From: Glycomyces paridis
Lineage (GTDB): Bacteria; Actinomycetota; Actinomycetes; Mycobacteriales; Micromonosporaceae
Direction: 5' to 3'
Assembly: GCF_004912155.1 (NCBI RefSeq)
Contig: NZ_STGX01000004.1
Coordinates: 1 to 64,000 of the forward strand
Length of the DNA: 64,000 nucleotides
In this document: in pieces, positions 8,052 through 17,883 of the stretch
Layout of the letters: each line of letters opens with the position of its first letter
Position numbering within the stretch: the stretch's first letter is position 1
Position numbers and translations under genes: made by a program
The notes under the pieces: model-generated
Seen by the model: the letters and a program-made list of their open reading frames with translations, nothing else
Database searches by the model: none
Told to the model about the DNA's origin: nothing

Positions 8052-9557
8052 CTATTCAGGTTTCACCAGCGGGAAGAGGATCGTCTCTCGGATGCCGAGT
8101 CCGGTGAGCGCCATAAGGAGCCGGTCGATTCCCATGCCCATGCCGCACAGCGGCGGCAGGCCGTACTCCATCGCCCGGAGGAAGTCCTCGTCGACGCCCA
8201 TGGCCTCGTCGTCGCCCTTGGCGGCCAGTCCGGCCTGGGCTTCGAGGCGTTCGCGCTGGATCACCGGGTCGATGAGCTCCGAATAGCCGGTGCCGAGTTC
8301 GAAGCCGCGGACGTACAGGTCCCATTTCTCGGTGAGTCCGGGAGTGGTGCGGTGACCGCGGGTGAGCGGCGAGGTCTCCTCGGGGTAGTCGAAGACGAAC
8401 GTGGGCGCGTGCAGATGGTCGGAGACCAGGTGCTCGAACAATTCCTCGGCGAGTTTCCCCGGTCCCCAGATCGGGTCGACGCCGAGTTCGACTTTCTCGG
8501 CGTAGGCCCGCAGCGTCTCAAGCGGGGTGTCGACGGTCACTGTTTCTCCGAGCGCTTCGGAAAGGGACCCGAAGACGGTGATCTCGTCCCACTCGCCGCC
8601 GAGCTCGTACTCCGAGCCGTCGGCCAGAGTGACCGTCTCGGAACCGAAGGCCGAACGGGCCGCGCCTTGAATGAGCCCTTTCGTGACGGCCGCGATCGTG
8701 CGGTAGTCGCCGTAGGCCTGATAGGCCTCCAGCATCGCGAACTCCGGCGAATGCGACGAGTCGGCGCCCTCGTTGCGGAAGTTCCGGTTGATCTCGAATA
8801 CGCGGTCGATCCCGCCGACGACGCACCGCTTCAAATAGAGCTCGGGCGCGATGCGCATGTACAGGTCGATGTCGTACGCGTTCATGTGCGTCACGAACGG
8901 CCGCGCGGTCGCCCCGCCCGGCTGGACCTGCATCATCGGGGTCTCGACCTCGATGAAGCCCTGGTCGTCGAGCTGGTCGCGCAGGGAGCGGACGACCTTG
9001 GCGCGGTTGCGGGCGTTCGCGCGGGCCTCGGGGCGCACGATGAGGTCGACGTAGCGCTGGCGCACGCGCGTCTCCTCGGCGAGCGGCTTGTGGGCCACGG
9101 GCAGGGGGCGCAGGGCCTTGCCGGTGATGGCGAAGGAGTCGGCCATGACCGACAGCTCGCCGCGCTTGGAGGAGACGACCTCGCCGGTGACGCCGATGTG
9201 GTCGCCGATGTCGGCCAGCCGCTTCCAGTCCGCGAGGGCCTCCTCGCCGACCTTGCCCAGGGAGAGCATCACCTGGAACTCGGTGCCGTCGCCGTCGCGC
9301 AGGCGGGCGAAGCAGAGCTTCCCGGCGGTCCGCACGAAGATCACCCGTCCGGTGGTGGCGACGGTGACCCCTGAGGACTCGCCGTCGGCGAGGCCCGCGA
9401 ACCGCTCGCGCAGCTCGGCGAGGGTGTGGGTGCGCGGGTAGCCGAGCGCGTAGGGCTCCTTGCCTTCCGCGAGGAGGGCGGCGCGCTTCTCGCGCCGGAT
9501 CTGCATCTGCTCGGGAAGGTCCTCGGCGTCAGTGGTCTCTTGCTCGTGCTCGGTCAC
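8052..9557 (-). CDS. lysS: Lysyl-tRNA synthetase, class II
   Basis: 501 residues, the full bacterial LysRS length. An N-terminal OB-fold anticodon-binding domain (about 60-165) precedes the class II core. Motif 2 is [14 protein letters not shown] and motif 3 is [13 protein letters not shown] near the end. It charges tRNA-Lys in the cytoplasm. The start codon is GTG 9557, with TACCCT seven bases upstream and no SD, which suggests a leaderless message. It is followed downstream by lsr2 on the same strand, but 258 bases apart. Confidence 0.97.
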   Translation of the reverse strand: MTEHEQETTDAEDLPEQMQIRREKRAALLAEGKEPYALGYPRTHTLAELRERFAGLADGESSGVTVATTGRVIFVRTAGKLCFARLRDGDGTEFQVMLSLGKVGEEALADWKRLADIGDHIGVTGEVVSSKRGELSVMADSFAITGKALRPLPVAHKPLAEETRVRQRYVDLIVRPEARANARNRAKVVRSLRDQLDDQGFIEVETPMMQVQPGGATARPFVTHMNAYDIDLYMRIAPELYLKRCVVGGIDRVFEINRNFRNEGADSSHSPEFAMLEAYQAYGDYRTIAAVTKGLIQGAARSAFGSETVTLADGSEYELGGEWDEITVFGSLSEALGETVTVDTPLETLRAYAEKVELGVDPIWGPGKLAEELFEHLVSDHLHAPTFVFDYPEETSPLTRGHRTTPGLTEKWDLYVRGFELGTGYSELIDPVIQRERLEAQAGLAAKGDDEAMGVDEDFLRAMEYGLPPLCGMGMGIDRLLMALTGLGIRETILFPLVKPE

Positions 9558-9638
9558 GTCTTACAGGGTAAATGCCCGGCCGCGGGAACCTCATGCGAGT
9601 TTCGCCGCGGCGAGGCCGGATCACACGCCCGCGGGCGG

Positions 9639-10445
9639 CTATTCGGCGATGGCCGGGCGCTCCACCGCGAAGGCCGGGTAGCCGACGACGCGTTCGGGCG
9701 TCCCGGCGGTGTCGGCCGAGGTCGCGAGCGCGAGCTGGCGCGGGCGTCGGCCGGTGGCGTCGGCCCAGGCCACGGTCCCGCGGAGCGCGAAGACGCCGCA
9801 GGCGTGCTGGGCGGCGATCTCGCGGGGGCGCAGGGAGCGGATCGCCTCGGCGGTGGCCTCGTCGATCCGGGCGGCGGTGCCCTGGTCGTGGTAGTGCGAG
9901 AGGTCGGTCGAGCACAGGAGGACGGCGTCGTCCCCGGCCTCCTCCAGGAGGGCGGCGATGATGCGGGCGGTGTCGGGGGTCTGGCTCATGCCGCAGGCCA
10001 CCGGGGTGACCTCGACGTCTTCGCCGAGGGCGACCTGGAGGAACGGCAGCTGCACTTCGAGGGAGTGTTCGGCCTCGTGCGGCAGGCGCGAGGAGCCGAC
10101 GACGGCCGTGGGCGCGGCCGCCACCTCCCCCAGCGGGGTCCGCCAGGCGGCGTAGGGCGCGGCGGCGTGGCCGCGGAGCGGGTACTGGTGGGAGGGGCCG
10201 ACGAGCACGACGCGCTTGACGCGGCCGCGGTGGGCGGCGAGGCGGGCGTAGACCTCGGCGGCGACGGGGCCGGAGTAGCGGTATCCGGCGTGCGGGACGA
10301 TGTAGGCGCCCGCGAGCGGTTCGCTCACGGGGCCTACGGCGTCGATGAGCGCGGTGATGTCGGCGCGCAGGCGCTCGGGGTCGGCCGGGTAGAACCTGCC
10401 GGCGACGGCCGGGGGCCGCACCGTGTGTGACGTGATCGAAGGCAT
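9639..10445 (-). CDS. amrB: AmmeMemoRadiSam system protein B (MEMO1 fold)
   Basis: 268 residues. The MEMO family pattern is clear: RPPAVAGRFYP at the N-terminus, IVPHAGYRYSGPVAA (metal-site His), VGPSH, PHEAEHSLEVQLPFL and CSTDLSHYHD. The fold resembles non-haem-iron class III dioxygenases; its reaction in bacteria is not settled. ATG 10445 has GGAAG upstream, and the longer ORF before it is shadow. The radical SAM partner ends 83 bases upstream on the same strand. The third usual partner, an AMMECR1-domain protein, is not in this window. Confidence 0.92.
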   Translation of the reverse strand: MPSITSHTVRPPAVAGRFYPADPERLRADITALIDAVGPVSEPLAGAYIVPHAGYRYSGPVAAEVYARLAAHRGRVKRVVLVGPSHQYPLRGHAAAPYAAWRTPLGEVAAAPTAVVGSSRLPHEAEHSLEVQLPFLQVALGEDVEVTPVACGMSQTPDTARIIAALLEEAGDDAVLLCSTDLSHYHDQGTAARIDEATAEAIRSLRPREIAAQHACGVFALRGTVAWADATGRRPRQLALATSADTAGTPERVVGYPAFAVERPAIAE

Positions 10446-10528
10446 CGCTGGTCTTCCGGTGGTGGTTTCCTGTGGCGGTGGTGGCGGCCCGGGTGTTCGG
10501 GTCGCCGCGACGGGCGGGCCGGCGCTCG

Positions 10529-11686
10529 TCAGCTGGTCGGTGCCGGGTGTTCGGACGGTGTCGGTGTCTTGGACGGTGCGGCGATGCGGATCGGTTGCCG
10601 CCTGGGACCCCAGTCTCCCGCCGGTCCGTCGAAAACGCCGGGAAGGCGGGCACCGCAGGCAGTGCACTGTCCGCTATCCGACACCGCATAACGGTCAATT
10701 CGGTACCAATCACGCACTATGAGGGCTTCGCCGCATGCGCACGTGGTCGTCTGCCCCTCCGGGTCGTGCACGTTCCCCGTGTACACGAACCGCAGCCCCG
10801 CGTCGAGCGCGATCCGCCGCGCCCGCCGCAGCGTCGCCGGCGGGGTGGGCGGCACGTCCCGCATCTTGAAGTCCGGGTGGAACGCCGTGAAGTGCAGCGG
10901 CACCTCCGGGCCGAGGTGCTCGGCGATCCAGGCGCACTCGGCGGCGATCTCGGCGTCCGAGTCGTTGTGCCCCGGGATGAGGAGCGTCGTGATCTCGGTC
11001 CACACGTCCGTGCCGTGCACCAGGTATTCGAGCGTGTCCAAGACCTTCGAGAGGGACGCGAACGCGACCTTCTCATAGAAGGCCTCGGTGAACGCCTTGA
11101 GGTCGATGTTCGCGGCGTCCATGTGCGCGTACAGCTCCCGGCGCGCCCCGGCGTTGATGTAACCCGCCGAGACCGCCACGGCCCGCAGTCCGGCCGCCCG
11201 CGCCGCCGCAGCGCAGTCGACCGCGTACTCCAAGAACACGGTCGGATCATTGTAGGTGAAGGCGATCGAGCGGCAACCCAGGCGTGCGGCCTCCGCCGCG
11301 AGGGCCTCGGGACCGGCCGCCGAGGAGAGCGTGTCGATCTCGCGGGACTTGGAGATGTCCCAGTTCTGGCAGAACCGGCACGCCAGGTTGCACCCGGCCG
11401 TCCCGAAGGACAGCACCGGCGAGCCGGGCAGGAAGTGGTTGAGCGGCTTCTTCTCGATCGGGTCGACGCAGAACCCCGACGAGCGCCCGTAGGAGGTCAG
11501 GACGATCTGGTCGCCGCTGCGCGCCCGCACGAAGCACAGGCCCCGCTGGCCCTCGCGCAGGCGGCAGGCGCGCGGGCACACGGTGCACTCGATCCTGCCA
11601 TCGTCGAGGGCGCGGTGGTAGACGGTGCCGACGGTGTACTCGTCGGCGCCGGCGGGGATCGGTCTACTGGGGGTGACCGCGGCCAT
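10529..11686 (-). CDS. amrS: AmmeMemoRadiSam system radical SAM enzyme
   Basis: 385 residues. It opens with a cysteine-rich segment (CTVCPRACRLREGQRGLCF), then the radical-SAM CX3CX2C motif in GCNLACRFCQNW, which holds the 4Fe-4S cluster that cleaves S-adenosylmethionine. The SAM-barrel continues through IAFTYNDPTVF and IDLKAF. A C-terminal zinc-ribbon-like set of cysteines (CACGE...CTACGARLPG) is typical of this subfamily. ATG 11686 has TACCGT seven bases upstream and no SD, so a leaderless start. It is paired with amrB just downstream. Substrate unknown. Confidence 0.92.
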   Translation of the reverse strand: MAAVTPSRPIPAGADEYTVGTVYHRALDDGRIECTVCPRACRLREGQRGLCFVRARSGDQIVLTSYGRSSGFCVDPIEKKPLNHFLPGSPVLSFGTAGCNLACRFCQNWDISKSREIDTLSSAAGPEALAAEAARLGCRSIAFTYNDPTVFLEYAVDCAAAARAAGLRAVAVSAGYINAGARRELYAHMDAANIDLKAFTEAFYEKVAFASLSKVLDTLEYLVHGTDVWTEITTLLIPGHNDSDAEIAAECAWIAEHLGPEVPLHFTAFHPDFKMRDVPPTPPATLRRARRIALDAGLRFVYTGNVHDPEGQTTTCACGEALIVRDWYRIDRYAVSDSGQCTACGARLPGVFDGPAGDWGPRRQPIRIAAPSKTPTPSEHPAPTS

Positions 11687-11737
11687 ACCCGCAACGGTAG
11701 CGCTCCGCGCGTTGCGGCCGCGTTTCGGCGACGGAAA

Positions 11738-11765
11738 AGGGCCGCGCGGGTACCCGCGCGGCCCT
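11738..11765 (-). terminator. Terminator after msiK
   Basis: Perfect 13-bp stem AGGGCCGCGCGGG / CCCGCGCGGCCCT with loop TA, 14 bases after the msiK stop. On the minus strand it is followed by TTTTCC. It separates msiK from amrS. Confidence 0.8.
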
Positions 11766-11778
11766 CTCCTCGTGTCGC

Positions 11779-12873
<1,095 letters not shown>

Positions 12874-12890
12874 GGTGATGTTCCCTTTCA

Positions 12891-12908
12891 CTGGCAGGTA
12901 CGTGCCAG
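12891..12908. promoter_or_regulatory. Inverted repeat in the msiK leader
   Basis: CTGGCA-GGTACG-TGCCAG, a perfect 6-bp inverted repeat just upstream of the msiK SD. It could be an operator or a small hairpin. No regulator is assigned. Confidence 0.35.
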
Positions 12909-13060
12909 ACGATCCGTTGTAAAAGGCGGTTGTGCCGTCACGGGACGGGACCTCACCAGGCGGCGCGGCCCTGCGCTGTGACGCGCGCTGCGCGATGCGG
13001 GCACCGCGGAGCGTGTGGTGAGCCTAGCGTCGCGAGAATGCCTTTGCCAAGTGGGCCCCG

Positions 13061-13100
13061 AACGTTTGTCCGGATTCGAGGGAACGTTTACCGAAACGTT
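13061..13100. promoter_or_regulatory. AACGTTT palindromes upstream of msiK
   Basis: AACGTTT-ACCG-AAACGTT at 13083-13100 is a perfect 7-bp inverted repeat, with a further AACGTTT copy at 13061-13067. Palindromes with central ACG/CGT are typical of LacI-family operators, which control sugar genes. They lie about 190-230 bases upstream of the msiK start and touch the 3' end of the preceding gene. Confidence 0.4.
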
Positions 13101-13842
13101 ATTCGACCCGCAGCGCCTGGAGCAGGCGCTCGTCGCCGACCACGTCGCAGATGCCGAACGGCAGCCGCCCCCACAGCGCCAGCGCGATGTCCGAGGCCGA
13201 GCCGGCCGCGCGGGACTGGAGCGCGGTCACCGAGTCGGGCTGGTCGAGCAGCGCGACGCGGCCCTCCCGCAGGCGCACGAACCAGGTCGCGTCCGCGTCC
13301 TGCGCGAACAGCTGCACGAGCCCGGAGGCGCCGGGGTGGGCGCCGCGGCGGGCCCCGACGGGCAGGAACGCCTCGAACACCTCCGAGATCGCCTCAGACG
13401 CGAGGGCGGCGGGGACGGGCGCGGTGGCGCCGACGGCCATCTGGAGGTCCCAGCGGGCGACGGCGCTGGCGACGGCGACGCGGCGGTGCCAGAACTCGGC
13501 GCGCCATTCCACGGGCGCCCAGGTCCAGGCGGGGGATTCGGCGGGGCGGGACTCGACGGCGTCGAGGACGGCGGCGAGGGCCTGGTCGAAGACATCGAGG
13601 ACGGCCGGTCCGGAGGCGACGGCGAGCGGCGGTTCGGGGAGGTCGTCGTCGGCGACGGGGGTGAGCATCGCGGCCACGGCCCAGCGGTAGAGGCGGGCGA
13701 GGTCGAGGAGGATGCCGGCGACCGTGGTGTCGGGGCGCGAGGGCGCGACGCGGTCGAGCACCTCGGGCTCGCAGACCGAGCGCAGGCCCGCGGCCTCGGT
13801 CTTCAACTCGGTGAGGTAGTCGGTGATGCGCAGCTTAGCCAT
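13099..13842 (-). CDS. Mycothiol-dependent maleylpyruvate isomerase-fold protein, metal site lost
   Basis: 247 residues with the DinB-like helical N-domain and SCP2-like C-domain of the TIGR03083-type family. The family's metal ligands are normally in helix 2 (H...H) and in the HE...HRWD segment. Here helix 2 reads LDLARLYRWAV and the second segment RRVAVASAVARWD, so the histidines and the glutamate are replaced. Catalysis with mycothiol and a divalent metal is therefore unlikely, and a binding or structural role is more probable. It is divergent from murB, 47 bases apart. Confidence 0.8.
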   Translation of the reverse strand: MAKLRITDYLTELKTEAAGLRSVCEPEVLDRVAPSRPDTTVAGILLDLARLYRWAVAAMLTPVADDDLPEPPLAVASGPAVLDVFDQALAAVLDAVESRPAESPAWTWAPVEWRAEFWHRRVAVASAVARWDLQMAVGATAPVPAALASEAISEVFEAFLPVGARRGAHPGASGLVQLFAQDADATWFVRLREGRVALLDQPDSVTALQSRAAGSASDIALALWGRLPFGICDVVGDERLLQALRVE

Positions 13843-13889
13843 GGTGACCGCCGTTCCTCGTAGCCTGCGTAAAGCTTAGGCTTTCGGGT

Positions 13890-14999
13890 GTGACAGACGC
13901 CAGCCCACGGACAACCGCGGACCGTCGGAATTCCGGCAAACCGCTCAGCGCGTACACGACGCTCCGCCTGGGCGGCCCGGCCCGCGACCTGGTGGTGGCC
14001 GAGTCCTCGGCGCAGGCGGTCGAGGCCCTGCGGGCGGCGGCGGGCTCGACGCTCGTGCTCGCGGGGGGCAGCAACGTGGTGGTCGGCGACGCCGGTTTCG
14101 ACGGCACGGTGCTGCTGCTGCGCGGCGGCGGCATCGCCCGCGAGGGCGACGTGGTGCGCGTGGAGGCCGGGCAGGTGTGGGACGAGTTCGTCGCCTGGAC
14201 GGTGGCCGAGGGCCTCGCGGGCGTCGAGTGCCTCAGCGGCATCCCCGGTTCGGCCGGGGCGACCCCGATCCAGAACGTCGGCGCGTACGGCCAGGAGGTC
14301 GCCCAGACGATCGCCGCCGTGCGGGTCTGGGACCGCGAGCGGGACGAGATCCGCGACTGGACGCCCGCCGAGTGCGGCTTCGCCTACCGGCACAGCGTCT
14401 TCAAGCACTCGGACCGGTACCTGGTGTTGCGTGTGGACTTCCGTCTCGCCGAGAGCGGGCTTTCGGCGCCGATCGCGTACGCGGAGCTGGCGAAGCGCCT
14501 CGGCGTCGACGTGGGCGGTCGCGCCCCGCTCGGCGAGGTGCGCGAGGCGGTCGTGGAGCTGCGGCGCGGCAAGGGCATGGTCCTCGACGAGGACGACCAC
14601 GACACGTGGAGCGCGGGCTCGTTCTTCACCAATCCGGTGGTCGGCGAGCACGAGTTCCGGAAGCTGGCCGACCGCGCGGGCGGCGAGCCGCCGCACTGGC
14701 CCGCGGGCGAGGGCCTGGTCAAGGTGTCGGCGGCGTGGCTCATCGGCGCGGCCGGGTTCGCGAAGGGCCACCGCCGCGGCAGCGTCGGACTGTCCACGAA
14801 GCACACTCTCGCCCTGACGAACCGGGGCGGCGCGACCACCGCCGACCTCCTCGCGCTCGCCTACGAGGTCGCCGACGAGGTCGAGATGCGCTTCGGCGTG
14901 CGCCTGCGCCCCGAACCAGTCTTCGTCGGCGCGACCTTCTTACCGGCCCGGGGCGTCGGGCTAACTCGCGCAGGCCGATGCGGGCGTGGAGGCGCTTGA
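13890..14999 (+). CDS. murB: UDP-N-acetylenolpyruvoylglucosamine reductase
   Basis: 369 residues. The FAD-binding domain has AYTTLRLGGPARDL and LVLAGGSNVVVGD; the core shows GIPGSAGATPIQNVGAYGQEV, and the substrate domain carries SAGSFFTNPVV with the catalytic Ser and LSTKHTLALTNRG. It reduces enolpyruvyl-UDP-GlcNAc to UDP-MurNAc for peptidoglycan. Start GTG 13890 has TAGGCT seven bases before it and no SD, so a leaderless transcript is likely. The last 20 or so residues after PEPVFVG look like run-on. The end overlaps the MMPL reading frame on the other strand by 260 bases. Confidence 0.95.
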   Translation: MTDASPRTTADRRNSGKPLSAYTTLRLGGPARDLVVAESSAQAVEALRAAAGSTLVLAGGSNVVVGDAGFDGTVLLLRGGGIAREGDVVRVEAGQVWDEFVAWTVAEGLAGVECLSGIPGSAGATPIQNVGAYGQEVAQTIAAVRVWDRERDEIRDWTPAECGFAYRHSVFKHSDRYLVLRVDFRLAESGLSAPIAYAELAKRLGVDVGGRAPLGEVREAVVELRRGKGMVLDEDDHDTWSAGSFFTNPVVGEHEFRKLADRAGGEPPHWPAGEGLVKVSAAWLIGAAGFAKGHRRGSVGLSTKHTLALTNRGGATTADLLALAYEVADEVEMRFGVRLRPEPVFVGATFLPARGVGLTRAGRCGRGGA

Positions 15000-17127
15000 G
15001 CGGGACCGGCGCCCACCAGTTGCGGTCGCCGGTGAGGCGCATGGCCGCCGGGAGCAGGACGCCGCGGATCACCGTGGCGTCCACCAGGACCGCGACCGCC
15101 ATGCCGAGGCCGAGCATCTTGAGGAAGACCACGTCGCCGGTCGCGTAGACGGCGAACGTGAAGGCCAGCACCGCCGCGGCGGCGGTGACGAGCGGCGCCG
15201 AGCGCTGGAGTCCGACCGCGATCGACCCGCGGCGCTCGCCGGTGCGGTCGTACTCCTCTTTGATGCGCGCGAGCATGAACACCTCGTAGTCCATCGACAG
15301 GCCGAACGCGACGCAGAACATGAGGATCGGGATGCTCGGTTCGAAGGAGCCCTGCGGCGTGAACTCGAGGAGGCCCGCGAGGTTGCCCTCCTGGAACACC
15401 CACACCAGGGCGCCGAACATGACCGCCATCGACAGTCCGTTCAGGACCAGCGCCTTGATCGGCGCGACGAGGCTGCCGGTCATGAGGAACAGGATCGCGA
15501 AGGTGACGAGCGCGATGAGTCCGAGGACGAGCGGCAGCCGGTCCAGCAGCGCGTCGCGGAAGTCGGCGAGGTCGGCGGGGTACCCGGAGACCGCGGTCGC
15601 GAAGGGCGCGTCGAGCGAGCGGACCTGGGCGACCATCGCGTACGGGTCGTCGCGCATGGCGGCGACGGTGGGCACGGCCGACAGCCAGGTCGCGTCCCCC
15701 GCCCAGGCGAAGCGGCCGGGATCGCCCGCGCCGACCAGGGCGCCGTCCACGAACCGGCCCGTGGCGGCGTCGACCTGCGCGATGCCCTCCACTTCCGACA
15801 GCGCGGCGGCGTAGGCCGAGAGGCCCGCCTCGTCGGCGCCCTCGACGCGCACCAGGAGCGCGTCGGTCTCCTCGGCGGTGAAGCCCGCGGTGATCTGGTC
15901 GGTGACGACGCGGCTGGGGGCGTCCTCGGGCAGCGCGCGTTCGTCCGGGACGCCGAAGCGCACGCCGGTCAGCGGCGAGGCGAGCACGCCGACGAGCACG
16001 AGGGCGGCGAGTCCCCACAGGACCGGGCGGCGCATGACGGCGGTCGCGAGCCGGTGCCAGCGGCCCGACTCGACCGGGCGCGGCGGCCGGCGCCGTTCCA
16101 CGCGCCCGCCCCAGACCGCGAGGGCCGCGGGCAGGACCACGGTCGCGCCGAGGACCGCGGCGAGGGGCACGACGATGCCCGCGTAACCGAAAGAGCGCAG
16201 GAACGGGAACGGCATGAGCAGCAGCGCCGAGAGGCTCGCGGCCACGGTGACGGCGCTGTAGAGGACGGTGCGCCCGGCCGTGGCGACGGTGCGCGCCACC
16301 GCTTCGGCGCGGTCATGGAGGGCCGACTCCTCGCGGAAGCGGTTGACGATGAAGAGGCAGTAGTCGACGGCGAGGCCGACGCTCATGACGAGGACGAGGT
16401 TGGCGGCGAAGGTGGAGACCTCGGTGGCGGCGGCGACGGCGCGCATGGCGGCGAGGGAGAGCGCGAGGGCGAAGAGGCCGACGCCGATGGTCAGGAACGC
16501 GGCGACCGGGCGGCGGTACAGCACGATGAGCAGGATCAGCAGACCGGGGATGACGATGGCCTCGGCGAGGAGGAAGTCCTCGCGGGCGAGTTGCGCCGCT
16601 TCGCGGAACAGCTCGTCGGAGCCGCCCACGGCGACCGCGATCGCTCCGCCCTCGCGCGTGAAGTCCGACTTGAGCCGCGGCAGGACCTCCTCGCGCACGT
16701 ACGTGACGTCGCCGGGGATATAGGCGGTGACCAGCGCCCGCGTGCCGTCCTCGCTGCGGAGGGCCGGCGACGCCGCGTCCCAGTAGGACTGGACGGCCGC
16801 GGTGTGCCCGCTCGCGGCGAGTTCGTCGGCGAGGGCCGCTCCGGCGGCGGCGCTGGCCGGGGAGTCGACGTCGCCGTCTACGGCGGTGACGAGGAGGAGG
16901 AAGTTGGCGGAGCCGACGCCGAAGTCGCGGTCGAGGCGCTCGCCGGTCGCGATCGACGCCGAGCCGGGGGCTTCGAACCGGGAGAGGACCAGGGCGTTCA
17001 TGGTCCCGGAGCCGACGATCGCGGCGGCGAGGAAGAGCAGGAGCGAGGCGACGAGGACCGCGCGCCTGCGGCGGACGATCGCATCGCCGAGTCGGCGTGC
17101 GGGGCGGGTTGGAGCGGTGGTGGTCAT
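14740..17127 (-). CDS. MMPL-family RND exporter with a run-on C-terminus
   Basis: 795 residues as read. Twelve transmembrane segments in two halves, each with a large extracytoplasmic loop, and the VGLAVDYCLFIVNRF and FGLSMDYEVFMLARI motifs carry the Asp-Tyr pairs of proton-driven MMPL pumps. Homology logically ends at WWAPVPLKRLHARIGLRE. After that come 75 or so basic, low-complexity residues read antisense to murB. A TAG one base out of frame (14963-14961) directly follows the natural end, so a single extra T would explain the tail. The gene is divergent from a TetR regulator with two operator-like repeats between them. Confidence 0.85.
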   Translation of the reverse strand: MTTTAPTRPARRLGDAIVRRRRAVLVASLLLFLAAAIVGSGTMNALVLSRFEAPGSASIATGERLDRDFGVGSANFLLLVTAVDGDVDSPASAAAGAALADELAASGHTAAVQSYWDAASPALRSEDGTRALVTAYIPGDVTYVREEVLPRLKSDFTREGGAIAVAVGGSDELFREAAQLAREDFLLAEAIVIPGLLILLIVLYRRPVAAFLTIGVGLFALALSLAAMRAVAAATEVSTFAANLVLVMSVGLAVDYCLFIVNRFREESALHDRAEAVARTVATAGRTVLYSAVTVAASLSALLLMPFPFLRSFGYAGIVVPLAAVLGATVVLPAALAVWGGRVERRRPPRPVESGRWHRLATAVMRRPVLWGLAALVLVGVLASPLTGVRFGVPDERALPEDAPSRVVTDQITAGFTAEETDALLVRVEGADEAGLSAYAAALSEVEGIAQVDAATGRFVDGALVGAGDPGRFAWAGDATWLSAVPTVAAMRDDPYAMVAQVRSLDAPFATAVSGYPADLADFRDALLDRLPLVLGLIALVTFAILFLMTGSLVAPIKALVLNGLSMAVMFGALVWVFQEGNLAGLLEFTPQGSFEPSIPILMFCVAFGLSMDYEVFMLARIKEEYDRTGERRGSIAVGLQRSAPLVTAAAAVLAFTFAVYATGDVVFLKMLGLGMAVAVLVDATVIRGVLLPAAMRLTGDRNWWAPVPLKRLHARIGLRELARRPGPVRRSRRRRLVRGAGARRSASRPRRRPRRRARGGRRWSRRPGSSGRECASWTVRRCRGGGPSRTRPRR

Positions 17128-17152
17128 GGGGTCTCCCGACCGGCATAGACTG

Positions 17153-17200
17153 AATACGAGTGAGCGCTCGCAATCTAAAATACGAGTTTGGACTCGTATT
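17153..17200. promoter_or_regulatory. Two TetR-type operators between mmpL and tetR
   Basis: A perfect inverted repeat AATACGAG-N6-CTCGTATT at 17179-17200 and a near copy AATACGAG-N6-CTCGCAAT at 17153-17174. They share the same spacing and lie 26 bases apart, about three helical turns rounded up. They lie between the divergent MMPL and TetR starts, where a repressor would close both promoters. Confidence 0.75.
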
Positions 17201-17220
17201 ATCAAGTCGGAAGGAGCCCA

Positions 17221-17850
17221 GTGACCGAGGACACGGTGAAGCCGGCCAGAAAACGCCAGGCCAGGGGCGAGAAGCGCATGGCAGAGCTCCTCGACGCGGC
17301 CGAGGAGGTCTTCGCCGCGCAGGGCTACGCGAAGGCGAGCACGAACGCCATCGCGGCAGCGGCGGGCGCCTCGCCGGGCACGCTGTACCAGTTCTTCAAG
17401 AACAAGGAGGCGATCGCCGAGGCGCTCATGGCCCGGTACCTCACACGTCTGCGCGAGGCCCACGGCGAGGCCTTCGACCCGGCGGTGGCCGAACTGCCGC
17501 TCGCGGCGATGATCGACCGGATCATCGACCCGGTGGTGGCCTTCGACAGGGCGAACCCGGGCTTCTACGCGCTCTTGGCCGACCCGCACCTGGCCGCTGA
17601 CATGGCGAACGCCAAGCGCCCGGCCCAACAGGCGATGTTCGAGCGACTCGACCTGATCCTGAAGACGAAGGCCCCCGGCCTGCCGCCCGAGCAGCGCGCG
17701 CTGACGGCAGAGGTGGCCGTGCACCTGTTCAGAGGCCTACTGCCGATGGTCATGGCGGCGACGGAGGCGGCACTGCCCGCGGTGGTGTCCGAGACGAAGC
17801 GGGCCCTCAGCGCCTACCTCGCCACGGCCCTGCCGCCCGGGACGCCCTAG
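17221..17850 (+). CDS. TetR-family repressor of the MMPL exporter
   Basis: 209 residues. The N-terminal helix-turn-helix (about 15-62) has the TetR signature AAEEVFAAQGYAKAST and GTLYQFFKNKEAIAEAL. The C-terminal ligand domain is alpha-helical. GTG 17221 is preceded by AAGGAG at a good distance. It is divergent from the MMPL gene with two matching palindromes between, so it very probably represses both and responds to an exported compound. Confidence 0.92.
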   Translation: MTEDTVKPARKRQARGEKRMAELLDAAEEVFAAQGYAKASTNAIAAAAGASPGTLYQFFKNKEAIAEALMARYLTRLREAHGEAFDPAVAELPLAAMIDRIIDPVVAFDRANPGFYALLADPHLAADMANAKRPAQQAMFERLDLILKTKAPGLPPEQRALTAEVAVHLFRGLLPMVMAATEAALPAVVSETKRALSAYLATALPPGTP

Positions 17851-17883
17851 CGGAACGCGCCGCGACCGTGCACCATTGCGGAC

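Noticed and set aside
14986..17148. 720-codon plus-strand frame opposite the MMPL gene
   Set aside because: Charged low-complexity product without motifs, while the minus strand encodes a clear MMPL pump.
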